From Streptomyces mirabilis (GTDB taxonomy: Bacteria; Actinomycetota; Actinomycetes; Streptomycetales; Streptomycetaceae): 64,000 nucleotides of DNA. The stretch is taken from assembly GCF_039503195.1 (NCBI RefSeq), contig NZ_JBCJKP010000001.1:3100001-3164000 (forward strand), in the 5' to 3' direction. The first letter of the stretch is position 1; each line of letters opens with the position of its first letter. Shown here piece after piece: positions 55,075 to 62,815 of the stretch. The notes beneath the pieces are model-generated. The model searched no databases. It worked only from the letters and a program-made list of their open reading frames with translations, and had not been told where the DNA came from. The translations under genes and the position numbers were made by a program.

Positions 55075-55845
55075 TCAACCCTCGTCGGCCCCCTGTGCCT
55101 CACCGAGCACATGAAGCTGCGTGGCCACGGAGTGGAACGCGGGGAGTTCGGCGGCCGCCGCCTCGAGCTTCAGAAGGGCTTCCACGGCACCCGGCTCGGT
55201 GTCCACGAGGACGCCGGGGACCAGGTCCGCGAAGACCCGTACGCCGTGCACGGCGCCGACGCGCAGACCCGCGCCCTCGACGAGCGCGGTGAGCTGATCG
55301 GCGGTGAAACGGTGGGGTACGGGATCGCCCTCGCCCCAGCGTCCGTCCGGGTCGTCGAGCGCCTGCTTGGCCTCCTTGAAGTGGCCGGCGAGGGCGCGGG
55401 CGAGCACGGCGCCGCCCAGGCCCGCCGCGAGGAGGCTGAGAACGCCCTCGGGGCGCAGCGCGTCCACCACGTTGCGCACGCCGTCGGCGGGGTCGTCCAC
55501 GTACTCCAGGACCCCGTGGCACAGCACGACGTCGTAGCCACCGCGCTCGACGACGTCGAAGAGGCCGTGGGCGTCGCCCTGGACACCCTTGACACGGTCG
55601 GCGACCCCGGCCTCGGCGGCCCGGCGCTCCAGCGCGAACAGCGCGTTCGGGCTGGGGTCGACGACGGTGACACGGTGACCGAGGCGGGCCACGGGCACCG
55701 CGAAGTTGCCGCTGCCGCCTCCGGTGTCGAGGACGTCCAGCGACTCCCGCCCGGTGGCCTTGACCCGGCGGTCGAGAGCGTCCTTGAGGACCTCCCAGAC
55801 CACGGCGGTACGGAGAGAAGCGCGAGGGCGCGTCGGGTCCGGCAC
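55075..55845 (-). CDS. class I SAM-dependent methyltransferase
   Basis: The GTG at 55845 gives 256 residues. The SAM-binding motif I is SLDVLDTGGGSGNFAVPVAR. Post-I is VTVVDPSPNALFALERRAAE, motif II is VKGVQGDAHGLFDVVERGG with YDVVLCHGVLEYVDDP, and motif III is DALRPEGVLSLLAAG. The C-terminal lobe (FKEAKQALDDPDGRWGEGDP, TADQLTALVEGAGLRVGAVH) resembles the Trp/CmoA-like methyltransferases, where DPDGRWGEGDPVP is a characteristic insert. The substrate is unknown. It is preceded by the HEPN gene on the same strand, separated by a 177-bp gap with a 12-bp repeat array. Confidence 0.88.
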   Translation of the reverse strand: MPDPTRPRASLRTAVVWEVLKDALDRRVKATGRESLDVLDTGGGSGNFAVPVARLGHRVTVVDPSPNALFALERRAAEAGVADRVKGVQGDAHGLFDVVERGGYDVVLCHGVLEYVDDPADGVRNVVDALRPEGVLSLLAAGLGGAVLARALAGHFKEAKQALDDPDGRWGEGDPVPHRFTADQLTALVEGAGLRVGAVHGVRVFADLVPGVLVDTEPGAVEALLKLEAAAAELPAFHSVATQLHVLGEAQGADEG

Positions 55846-55974
55846 GGCAGTTGACTCCTCGGAGCGGCACCGCCTCTTGCGCGGCGGAGCGATCGGGGGG
55901 CCTCCCGGCAGGAGGCTTCAGGCGTCTCCACCCTATTGCCTCCGCCGTCGTACCCGACCCTCCGTCTCACCCGG

Positions 55975-56022
55975 CGGATCACGCGTCGGATCAGGCATGG
56001 GATCAGGCGTCGGATCGCGGGG
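55975..56022. repeat. four-copy 12-bp tandem repeat
   Basis: Units CGGATCACGCGT, CGGATCAGGCAT, GGGATCAGGCGT and CGGATCGCGGGG run head to tail at 55975-56022 and end exactly at the HEPN stop codon. GGATC is invariant in all four. Confidence 0.75.
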
Positions 56023-56607
56023 TCAGCTCGCGTCCGGGACCTCCCTGTCCGCCCTGTGCTTCCTGCCCTCCCCGTCTCCGTCGCCCTCCTCCTCTCCGTT
56101 GCGACGGGGCTGGGGCAGTACGGGTTGCAGCACCAGCATCCGCTCGACGAGGCGCAGGAACATCGCCACGTCCCGTATCAGGTCGTCGGCGTCGCGGGTG
56201 CCGGCCGCGCCCCGGATACCCGCCTCGGCGCGGGCGCGCCGGTCGGCTCCGGAGGCGAACAGGGCGCTCCACTCGGTGAGTTCGGGCGCGATCTCGGGGA
56301 GCACTTCCCAGGCGCTCCGGATGCGGGCGCGGCGTCGGGGCGTGGGCTCCGGGCGGCCCCGGGCGGCGAGGACGGCGGCGGCGGTGCGCAGGGCCGCCAA
56401 GTGCGCCGTCGCGTAGCGCTCGTTGGGTGATTCCAGGGCGGTCGCCTCGTCGAGGCCGGCGCGGGCCTGGGCGAGCAGGTCGAGGGCGGCGGGCGGGGCC
56501 GTGGCCCGGCGGAGCACGGGGTGCACGTCGCTCGCCGGGCCGGTCAGTGAGGGGGCAGGGCCGGTGGCGCGGCGCCGGTGGGCGGCTGCTGCGGAAGAGG
56601 TGGCCAT
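56023..56607 (-). CDS. HEPN-domain protein, SAV_6107-like
   Basis: The 194-residue protein has a disordered N-terminus (to about 35), a four-helix HEPN-like core (ALDLLAQARAGLDEATALES, NERYATAHLAALRTAAAVLA, RSAWEVLPEIAPELTEWSAL, DADDLIRDVAMFLRLVERML) and an Arg/Glu/Asp-rich tail. The second helix carries R64-YATA-H69, which fits the R-x4-6-H motif that forms the RNase site of HEPN toxins and Cas13/RNase L-like nucleases. I recall this family as actinobacterial HEPN_SAV_6107. No MNT nucleotidyltransferase antitoxin is encoded beside it, so a conventional HEPN-MNT toxin module is not evident. A GTG/ATG choice within the first few codons does not change the core. Confidence 0.82.
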   Translation of the reverse strand: MATSSAAAAHRRRATGPAPSLTGPASDVHPVLRRATAPPAALDLLAQARAGLDEATALESPNERYATAHLAALRTAAAVLAARGRPEPTPRRRARIRSAWEVLPEIAPELTEWSALFASGADRRARAEAGIRGAAGTRDADDLIRDVAMFLRLVERMLVLQPVLPQPRRNGEEEGDGDGEGRKHRADREVPDAS

Positions 56608-56730
56608 GACGAACCTCCTGTCGTCTGTGTGACGGCACTGTGGCCGTATGTGCCCACCGTGAGGTATGCCACTGACAATCCGTTCTGACCTGGGCCTTTG
56701 CTTCGATCGAAGGTTCGGGTTAGTTTTTGC

Positions 56731-56744
56731 ACTGACCAGTCAGT
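56731..56744 (+). promoter_or_regulatory. TetR-type operator upstream of the YhgE-type exporter operon
   Basis: ACTGAC-CA-GTCAGT is a 6+6 bp palindrome in an AT-rich stretch (56719-56756), immediately after TTGCAC (56727-56732), a plausible -35. The site lies 29 bp before the ATPase GTG. The TetR gene is the last gene of the same operon, so autoregulation is the simple model. The ACTGAC/GTCAGT half-sites are typical of TetR-family exporter regulators. Confidence 0.7.
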
Positions 56745-56772
56745 TCAAAAATGTTCAGGGGATGGGGACGCT

Positions 56773-57546
56773 GTGGACGGTCCGCGCGGACTCGGTGTCA
56801 CGGCCAGGGACTTCGGACTCGAGGGCCCTCGCGGCTGGGCGTTCCGCGGTGTCGGTGTCGATGCGGGGCCCGGCTCGCTGATCGCGGTCGCGGGGCCGTC
56901 CGGCTCGGGCCGTACGTGCCTGCTGCTCGCGCTCACGGGCCGGATGCGGTCCACCGAGGGGACGGCCGCCGTGGGCGGGGCCACGCTGCCGCGGCAGATG
57001 GCCGCGGTGCGTCGCGCGAGCGCGCTGGCCCATGTCCCGGGTGTCACCGACCTGGACCCCGCCCTGACCGTCGGGGAGCACCTGCTCGAACGGGCGCTGC
57101 TGCAGCGGCGGTTCGGGGGGTCCCTGAAGGACTCCCTGCGCGGGCCGCTGCGTCCGCGAGCCGAGCGGGCGGCCGAGGGGAAGCTGCGGATCGACTCCGC
57201 GCTGGCCGCCGCCGGGCTGGACCGGGAGGCCCTGCCCAAGGGCTCCCGGACCGCCGTACGCGACCTGGAGCGGCTCGAAGCCCTGCGGCTGTCCGTCGCG
57301 TTGGCCCTCGTCGGCCGCCCGGGGCTGCTCGGCGTCGACGACACCGACCTCAAGTTGTCGGATGCCGAACGGGCCGAGGTCTGGGCCCTGTTGAAGTCGA
57401 TCGCCCAGTCGGGCACCACGGTCGTGGCGGTGTGCGGCGAGGCTCCCGACGGAGCCGTCCGCGTGTCCACCCGCCCGACCGACCACACCAGCGAGACCGA
57501 CGACAAGGAGACGGCCGATGCGCTCGCCGAGACTGGCCGTTCTTGA
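56773..57546 (+). CDS. degenerate ABC-type ATPase of the YhgE/Pip exporter operon
   Basis: The GTG at 56773 gives 257 residues. The fold is that of an ABC nucleotide-binding domain (ARDFGLEGPRGWAFRGVGVD). The motifs are altered: Walker A GPSGSGRT has Arg47 in place of the catalytic Lys, the LSGGQ signature is missing (VRDLERLEALRLSVALALVG), and Walker B ends GLLGVDD (Asp189-Asp190, Asp in place of the catalytic Glu). The length is normal. It overlaps the permease gene by 29 bases and lies next to a TetR operator. A nucleotide-binding but weakly or non-hydrolysing partner of the YhgE permease is plausible. Typical NBDs elsewhere in the window retain all motifs. Confidence 0.85.
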   Translation: MDGPRGLGVTARDFGLEGPRGWAFRGVGVDAGPGSLIAVAGPSGSGRTCLLLALTGRMRSTEGTAAVGGATLPRQMAAVRRASALAHVPGVTDLDPALTVGEHLLERALLQRRFGGSLKDSLRGPLRPRAERAAEGKLRIDSALAAAGLDREALPKGSRTAVRDLERLEALRLSVALALVGRPGLLGVDDTDLKLSDAERAEVWALLKSIAQSGTTVVAVCGEAPDGAVRVSTRPTDHTSETDDKETADALAETGRS

Positions 57547-59602
57547 GCTCAGGCGCTTCGGCCGGGGCAAACTCCCGCGTGCCGCGCTGGCCGCGCTCCT
57601 GTTGCTGCCGCTGTTGTACGGCGCCCTCTACCTGTGGTCGTTCTGGGACCCGTACGGCCGCCTTGACCGCATTCCCGTGGCGCTCGTGAACGACGACAAG
57701 GGGGCGAGCGTCGCGGGCAAGAAGCTCTCGGCGGGCGAGGACATCACCAAGGGGCTGCGCGACAGCGACACCTTCGAGTGGCACGAGGTGAGCGCGGCCG
57801 AGGCCCGCCGGGGTGTCGAGGACGGCACGTACTACCTGTCGCTGACCATGCCGTCCGACTTCAGCCGGAGGATCGCCTCCAGCTCCGGACAGGCTCCGGA
57901 GACGGGCGCCCTCCAGGTGCGCACGAACGACGCGAACAATTACATCGTCGGGCAGATCTCACGGACGGTGTTCGGCGAGGTGCGCACGGCGGCGTCCACG
58001 AAGGCCTCCCGGTCGTTCCTGGACAAGATCTTCATCTCGTTCTCGGACATCCACGGGGCGACCGAGAAGGCCGCCAAGGGGGCCGACAAGCTCAGCGGTG
58101 GCATCACCAGGGCCCGGAAGGGCTCCGAGGACCTCGCCGACGGCCTGAAGGACGCCAAGGAGGGCAGTGGCAAGCTCTCCGGCGGCCTGCGGAAGCTCGA
58201 CAGGGGCGCCGGCGATCTGGCGGACGGCTCGCGGCAGGTCGCCGACGGCACGGGGGCGCTGGCCGACAAGGTCAACGGGGTCGCGGACAAGGTGGGCCCC
58301 TTCCTGAAGGACAACGAGAAGTCGATCGGCGACACGGCCCGGCTCGTCGCCGACTCCGCCGCGGGGATCCGCCACAACCTGGACACACTGGTGAAGACGG
58401 CCCCGGCCGCCGCCAAGGGCGCCCATACGGCGTCCGACGCGCTGAGCGCCGTCTACAGGGCACGCTGCGAGACCCTGCCGTTGCCCGACGCCGCGTGCCC
58501 CGACCTGAAGAAGGCCCGGCAGGCGGCCGCGGACGTGGCCGAGGTCGCCGACGACGTCAACACGCTCATCGGCGACCAGAACGGCGATCTCGACCGGCTC
58601 GACAAGAACCTGGGCACCCTGCAGAAGCAGGCCCAGGCCCTCGCCGACCGCTCGCCGCACCTCTCCGAAGACCTCACCGACGCCGTCTCCAAGGTCAACA
58701 AGCTGAACGAGGGCGCCGAGAAGGTCGCCGCGGGGGCCAAGAAGCTGCGCACGGGACTCGGCACGGCCAAGACCGGCGCGGCGGACCTCGACACGGGTGT
58801 CGGCGAGCTGAAGACGGGCGCGAGCACCCTCGACGAGGGCATGTACAAGCTCGTCGGCGGCTCGGGGCAGCTCGCCGGCGGGCTGCACGACGGCGCCGGG
58901 CAGATCCCCGACTACGACCGGCAGGACCGCGACGTGCGCACCCAGGTCATGGCCGACCCGGTGAAGCTCGCCTCCAAGGACCTGCACAAGGCGCCCAACT
59001 ACGGCACCGGCTTCGCCCCGTACTTCATCCCGCTGTCCCTGTGGGTGGGCGCGATGGTGGCGTACATGCTGATCCCGCCGCTGAACCGGCGCGCGCTCGC
59101 GGTGGGTGCCTCGGCCTGGCGCATCGCGCTGGCGGGCTGGCTGCCGGTGGCCGCCCTGGGCGTGCTCCAGACGGTGGCCCTGATGTCCGTGCTGCACTGG
59201 GCGATCGGCCTGGAGATGGTGCGGGCGGCCGGGACGGTCGGCTTCCTGTGCCTGGTGACGGCGTGCTTCGCGGCGCTGGTGCAGTGGCTGAACGCACGCT
59301 TCGGAGCGGCGGGCCGGATTCTCGTCCTCGCCCTCCTGATGCTCCAGCTGACCTCGGCGGGCGGCACGTACCCCGTCCAGACCAGTCCGGGCTTCTTCAA
59401 CGCGATCCACCCCTTCTTGCCGATGAGTTACGTCGTCGGGGCCCTCCGCAGGCTCATCACGGGCGGCGGTCTCGGACCGGTCTGGCAGGCGTGCGCCGTC
59501 CTCACGGCGTTCACCGCGGGCGCGCTCGCGCTCACCGCCCTGTCGGCACACCGCAAGCAGGTGTGGACCCTCGACCGTCTGCACCCCGAGCTGAGCCTGT
59601 GA
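57518..59602 (+). CDS. YhgE/Pip-domain exporter permease
   Basis: The 694-residue protein has an N-terminal membrane helix (ALAALLLLPLLYGALYLWSF, about 22-42) and an extended extracytoplasmic region rich in heptad-like Gly/Ala/Leu/Ser repeats (GKLSGGLRKLDRGAGDLADG; LTDAVSKVNKLNEGAEKVAA). Five C-terminal helices follow (FIPLSLWVGAMVAYMLIPPL through CAVLTAFTAGALALTALSAH). IPVALVNDDKGASVAGKKL near the N-terminus is the YhgE/Pip signature. Homologues act as phage-infection proteins or as the membrane part of lipid, siderophore or drug exporters. The start overlaps the ATPase gene by 29 bases and the TetR gene follows 11 bp after its stop. Confidence 0.92.
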   Translation: MRSPRLAVLELRRFGRGKLPRAALAALLLLPLLYGALYLWSFWDPYGRLDRIPVALVNDDKGASVAGKKLSAGEDITKGLRDSDTFEWHEVSAAEARRGVEDGTYYLSLTMPSDFSRRIASSSGQAPETGALQVRTNDANNYIVGQISRTVFGEVRTAASTKASRSFLDKIFISFSDIHGATEKAAKGADKLSGGITRARKGSEDLADGLKDAKEGSGKLSGGLRKLDRGAGDLADGSRQVADGTGALADKVNGVADKVGPFLKDNEKSIGDTARLVADSAAGIRHNLDTLVKTAPAAAKGAHTASDALSAVYRARCETLPLPDAACPDLKKARQAAADVAEVADDVNTLIGDQNGDLDRLDKNLGTLQKQAQALADRSPHLSEDLTDAVSKVNKLNEGAEKVAAGAKKLRTGLGTAKTGAADLDTGVGELKTGASTLDEGMYKLVGGSGQLAGGLHDGAGQIPDYDRQDRDVRTQVMADPVKLASKDLHKAPNYGTGFAPYFIPLSLWVGAMVAYMLIPPLNRRALAVGASAWRIALAGWLPVAALGVLQTVALMSVLHWAIGLEMVRAAGTVGFLCLVTACFAALVQWLNARFGAAGRILVLALLMLQLTSAGGTYPVQTSPGFFNAIHPFLPMSYVVGALRRLITGGGLGPVWQACAVLTAFTAGALALTALSAHRKQVWTLDRLHPELSL

Positions 59603-59613
59603 CAATCAGGGCC

Positions 59614-60240
59614 ATGGAAAGCAGCAGCACCACGGCAGGTGGCGGCCGTCGCGAGGCGACCCGGCAGAAGCTCTACGAGGCGGCGGTCACCCTCATCGCG
59701 GAACAGGGGTTCTCCGCCACCACCGTGGACGAGATCGCCGAGCGGGCCGGGGTCGCGAAAGGCACGGTCTACTACAACTTCGCGAGCAAGTCCGTCCTCT
59801 TCGAGGAGTTGCTGCGGCACGGCGTGGGACTCCTCACCGCCTCCCTGCGGGAAGCCGCGGAGCGCACCGAGCGGGACGGCGGCACCAAGGTCGACGCACT
59901 GGACGCGATGATCAGGGCCGGGCTCGCCTTCATCAACCGCTACCCGGCCTTCACCCAGCTCTACGTGGCCGAGCTGTGGCGCACCAACCGGGCCTGGCAG
60001 TCCACGCTCATGGTGGTCCGGCAGGAGGCGGTCGCGGTCGTCGAGGGCGTGCTGCGCGAAGGGGTGGCGAACGGCGAGCTCAGCGACGAGATCGACATTC
60101 CGCTGACGGCCGCCGCGCTGGTCGGGATGGTCCTGGTGGCCGCCCTGGACTGGCAGGCCTTCCAGCCGGAGCGTTCCCTGGACGACGTCCACGCGGCGCT
60201 GTCGCGGCTGCTCCAGGGCCGCGTGAGCGGCAACCGGTGA
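59614..60240 (+). CDS. TetR/AcrR-family transcriptional regulator
   Basis: The ATG at 59614 gives 208 residues. The N-terminal helix-turn-helix is REATRQKLYEAAVTLIAEQG then FSATTVDEIAERAGVAKGTV and YYNFASKSVLFEELL (residues 13-60), a complete TetR DNA-binding domain. The C-terminal half is the helical ligand/dimerisation domain (DALDAMIRAGLAFINRYPAF, AAALVGMVLVAALDWQAFQP). It lies 11 bp after the YhgE permease and presumably represses the operon through ACTGAC-N2-GTCAGT at 56731-56744. The inducing ligand is unknown but is likely the exported compound. A very long stem-loop follows the stop. Confidence 0.93.
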   Translation: MESSSTTAGGGRREATRQKLYEAAVTLIAEQGFSATTVDEIAERAGVAKGTVYYNFASKSVLFEELLRHGVGLLTASLREAAERTERDGGTKVDALDAMIRAGLAFINRYPAFTQLYVAELWRTNRAWQSTLMVVRQEAVAVVEGVLREGVANGELSDEIDIPLTAAALVGMVLVAALDWQAFQPERSLDDVHAALSRLLQGRVSGNR

Positions 60241-60270
60241 GCTGACCGGGTTCGGTACGGAAACGGGGCA

Positions 60271-60334
60271 CGGCGAGGCGCCGGTCCGAGGTGGCCGCGT
60301 CCCCCGCGGGCCACCTCGGACCGGCGCTTCGCCG
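60271..60334 (+). terminator. 26-bp-arm terminator after the TetR gene
   Basis: 60271-60296 pairs with 60309-60334 across all 26 positions except one G-T, with a 12-base loop. It ends the ATPase-permease-TetR operon. The rest of the 341-bp spacer to 60581 is GC-rich with no gene I can support. Confidence 0.88.
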
Positions 60335-60581
60335 TACTCCCCCGTACTCCCCGTTGGGCCCCCGTTCGGTCGTCCCCCGGGTTCCCCCGTGCCTCGCTCC
60401 CGCCGACAGAGTCGGCGGAAGGAGCGGCCAAGGGCGCGAGGACCGTTCCGCCGCCCCGTGTCGGCGGTACCGGAGCCGCGCCCCCTTCCGTGCCTCCACT
60501 CTCTCTTTCGCGCAGGTCGGGCCCCATCCGCGCGCGTACTCATCTCACTCACTAGGTACGGATACTCAGTCGTCCGCGCTC

Positions 60582-61238
60582 ATGCCCAGGACGCATCGTC
60601 GTCCACTGGTTACGATCGCGTCCGTGTCCGTACTCCCCCTGGTCTTCACCAGCGGCTGGGCCAGTGGCATCAACGCGTACGCGGTGGTGCTGCTCCTCGG
60701 CGTCTTCGGAGCGACCGGTCTGAGCGACGACGTCCCGGAGTCCCTTCAGCGCCCTGAGATCCTGATCACGGCGGGCGTTCTCTTCCTGTGCGAGGCGGTC
60801 GCCGACAAGATCCCGTACGTGGACTCGGTGTGGGACTCGGTGCACACCGTGATCCGCCCGGCGGCGGGGGCGTGGGTGGGGGCACTGCTCGCCGGGCAGA
60901 GCGGTTCACTCTCCGATCTGGCGGCGGGCGCGATCGGCGGTTCGACGGCGTTGGCGAGCCACACGGTCAAGGCCGGGACTCGGATGGCGATCAACACCTC
61001 GCCGGAGCCGTTCAGCAACCTCGTCATGAGCACCGCCGAGGATCTCGGGGTCGCCGGAATCCTGACGTTCGCGATGTTCCACCCCGAGGCCGCGGCGATC
61101 ATCGCGGGCGTGCTGCTGCTCGCGGGACTGCTGACGCTCTTCTTCCTGATCTCACGGATCCGCCGGTTCCTGCGCCGCAGGGCCCAGCGCAGGGAGGAGA
61201 AACGCCTGGCCGAGCGGGTGGGACAGCCACCCGACTGA
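60582..61238 (+). CDS. DUF4126 integral membrane protein
   Basis: The frame from ATG 60582 gives 218 residues. Initiation at GTG 60624 would give the usual family start (VLPLVFTSGWASGINAYAVV). Membrane helices are VLPLVFTSGWASGINAYAVV, ILITAGVLFLCEAVADKIPY, TVIRPAAGAWVGALLAGQSG, LAAGAIGGSTALASHTVKAG and IAGVLLLAGLLTLFFLISRI, followed by a basic Arg/Glu-rich cytoplasmic tail. The motif DSVWDSVHTVIRP is characteristic of DUF4126. Function unknown. No operon partner is certain; the oxidoreductase gene begins 43 bp later on the same strand. Confidence 0.85.
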   Translation: MPRTHRRPLVTIASVSVLPLVFTSGWASGINAYAVVLLLGVFGATGLSDDVPESLQRPEILITAGVLFLCEAVADKIPYVDSVWDSVHTVIRPAAGAWVGALLAGQSGSLSDLAAGAIGGSTALASHTVKAGTRMAINTSPEPFSNLVMSTAEDLGVAGILTFAMFHPEAAAIIAGVLLLAGLLTLFFLISRIRRFLRRRAQRREEKRLAERVGQPPD

Positions 61239-61281
61239 GACCGCGGGCCGAGTGGTCGGTCGGGCCGATAAAGTCGCTGGC

Positions 61282-62775
61282 ATGGGACGGATTGCGGTGA
61301 TCGGCGCCGGGATGGGCGCGATGGCGGCCGCCGCCCGGCTGGCCGTCGCGGGCCACCGGGTGGTGGTGTACGAGCGCGCGGCGACGTACGGCGGGGCGGT
61401 GCGCCGCTTCGAGCGCGACGGCTTCGTGTTCGACACGGGCCCGGGGCTGCTCCCGCTGCCCGCGGTCTACCGCGATCTGTTCGTCAAAACGGGCAAGGAG
61501 CCTCTGGAGGCGTGCGTCGAGCTGGTCCAGGTGGACCCGTCCTCGCACCATGTCTTCGCCGAGGGCACGGAGGTCCGTCTGCCGAACGCCTCGCGCGCGG
61601 GCGTCGTCACCGCCCTCGACGAGGCCCTCGGGGCGGGCGCGGGCGCACGGTGGGGCGACTTCCTGGTGCGGGCACGCGAGGCCTGGGACCGCACCCGCAG
61701 GCCGCTCCTGGAGGAGCCGCTGTGGCCGAACTGGTCGGTGCTCGCCGAGCGCGAGCCCTACCCCTCGGTGCCCCACAAGAAGCTGCTGCGCACCCGCCGC
61801 GCCACGACCCTCGCCGAGGTCGGCGCCTGGGAGTTGCGCGACCCACGCCTCACGGCCCTGCTGGAGAGCCACGCCCTCGCCCACGGGCTCGATCCGCGCG
61901 TCACCCCGGCGAGCGCGGCCGTACTGCCGTACATGGAGCACGCCTTCGGCACCTGGTATGTGCGCGGCGGCATACGGGAGTTGGCGCGCGCGGTGTACGA
62001 GCGGTGCGTGGCCCGCCGGGTGGAATTCCGCTTCGAAGCCCCGGTCGCGCGGATCGTAGAGAAGGACGGCCGGGCCACGGGTGTGGAGCTGGCCGACGGC
62101 GAGGTCGCGGACGCCGACTTCGTGGTCGCCGGTGTCGCGCCCGGAGCACTCGACGTCCTGGCCCCCGGGACGGCGCTACGGGGCGGTGACGAGGTCGCGC
62201 CGCAGCGCGGGGCACCGAGCAGGCTGACCGTGCTGCTGGCGCTGCGCGGAGGGCGCCCCGAGGGGGTGGCACACCGGACGGTGGTGCACGCGGCGGACCG
62301 TACGGAGGAGTTGGACCGGCTCTTCGGTGAGCGTCCGGGGTTCTCCTCCTCGCCCACCGTGACGGTGTCGTGCCCGGACGACCCCGCCCTCGCGCCGGAC
62401 GCGGAGCACGAGGCGGTCACGCTGAGCGTCACGGTCCCGTCGGGCCTGTCGGTGTCCGAGGCGGACGTGGAGGGGGTGCTCGGTGTCGCCGAGCGCGCGA
62501 TACCGGACCTGCGCGACCGTCTGCTGTGGCACGAGGCCCGCACTCCTGCCGACTGCGCGGAAGAGACGGGCACGGACGGCGGCGCCGTCCCCGCCCCGGC
62601 GCTCGCCGCGGCGGACGGGCGGCTGCTGCACGCGTCGAACACCACCCGTGTGCCGGGGCTGTTCGTGGTCGGCGGCTGGGCCCACCCGGGCGGCGGCCTC
62701 CCGCACGCGGGCATGTCGGGCGCCCTGGTGTCCGGACTGATCGTGGAGGGACCGCAGTTCCGGGGCTCTCAGTGA
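61282..62775 (+). CDS. phytoene-desaturase-like FAD-dependent oxidoreductase
   Basis: The 497-residue protein opens with a dinucleotide-binding fold (GRIAVIGAGMGAMAAAARLA, GHRVVVYERAATYGGAVRRF) and the CrtI-like DTGPGLLPLPAVYRDLFVKT. The mid-region REAWDRTRRPLLEEPLWPNW and GTWYVRGGIRELARAVYERC carry the family's substrate-domain features. The C-terminus LFVVGGWAHPGGGLPHAGMS is the conserved FAD contact. CrtI-type enzymes desaturate carotenoids, but no carotenoid genes (crtE, crtB) flank it, so the substrate is unclear. It is 43 bp after the DUF4126 gene and convergent with the Tyr-rich membrane protein. Confidence 0.88.
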   Translation: MGRIAVIGAGMGAMAAAARLAVAGHRVVVYERAATYGGAVRRFERDGFVFDTGPGLLPLPAVYRDLFVKTGKEPLEACVELVQVDPSSHHVFAEGTEVRLPNASRAGVVTALDEALGAGAGARWGDFLVRAREAWDRTRRPLLEEPLWPNWSVLAEREPYPSVPHKKLLRTRRATTLAEVGAWELRDPRLTALLESHALAHGLDPRVTPASAAVLPYMEHAFGTWYVRGGIRELARAVYERCVARRVEFRFEAPVARIVEKDGRATGVELADGEVADADFVVAGVAPGALDVLAPGTALRGGDEVAPQRGAPSRLTVLLALRGGRPEGVAHRTVVHAADRTEELDRLFGERPGFSSSPTVTVSCPDDPALAPDAEHEAVTLSVTVPSGLSVSEADVEGVLGVAERAIPDLRDRLLWHEARTPADCAEETGTDGGAVPAPALAAADGRLLHASNTTRVPGLFVVGGWAHPGGGLPHAGMSGALVSGLIVEGPQFRGSQ

Positions 62776-62792
62776 GCGCATCGGCGCGCCGG

Positions 62793-62815
62793 AGGCCGCC
62801 CGGGGAGGGCGGCCT
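62793..62815. terminator. terminator between convergent oxidoreductase and membrane-protein genes
   Basis: AGGCCGCCC (62793-62801) and GGGCGGCCT (62807-62815) form a 9-bp perfect stem with a five-base loop. The right arm abuts the stop codon of the leftward gene. Confidence 0.75.

Noticed and set aside
61282..62775. A carotenoid biosynthesis locus around the CrtI-like gene
   Set aside because: No crtE, crtB or crtY-like genes flank it. The family includes many non-carotenoid oxidoreductases.
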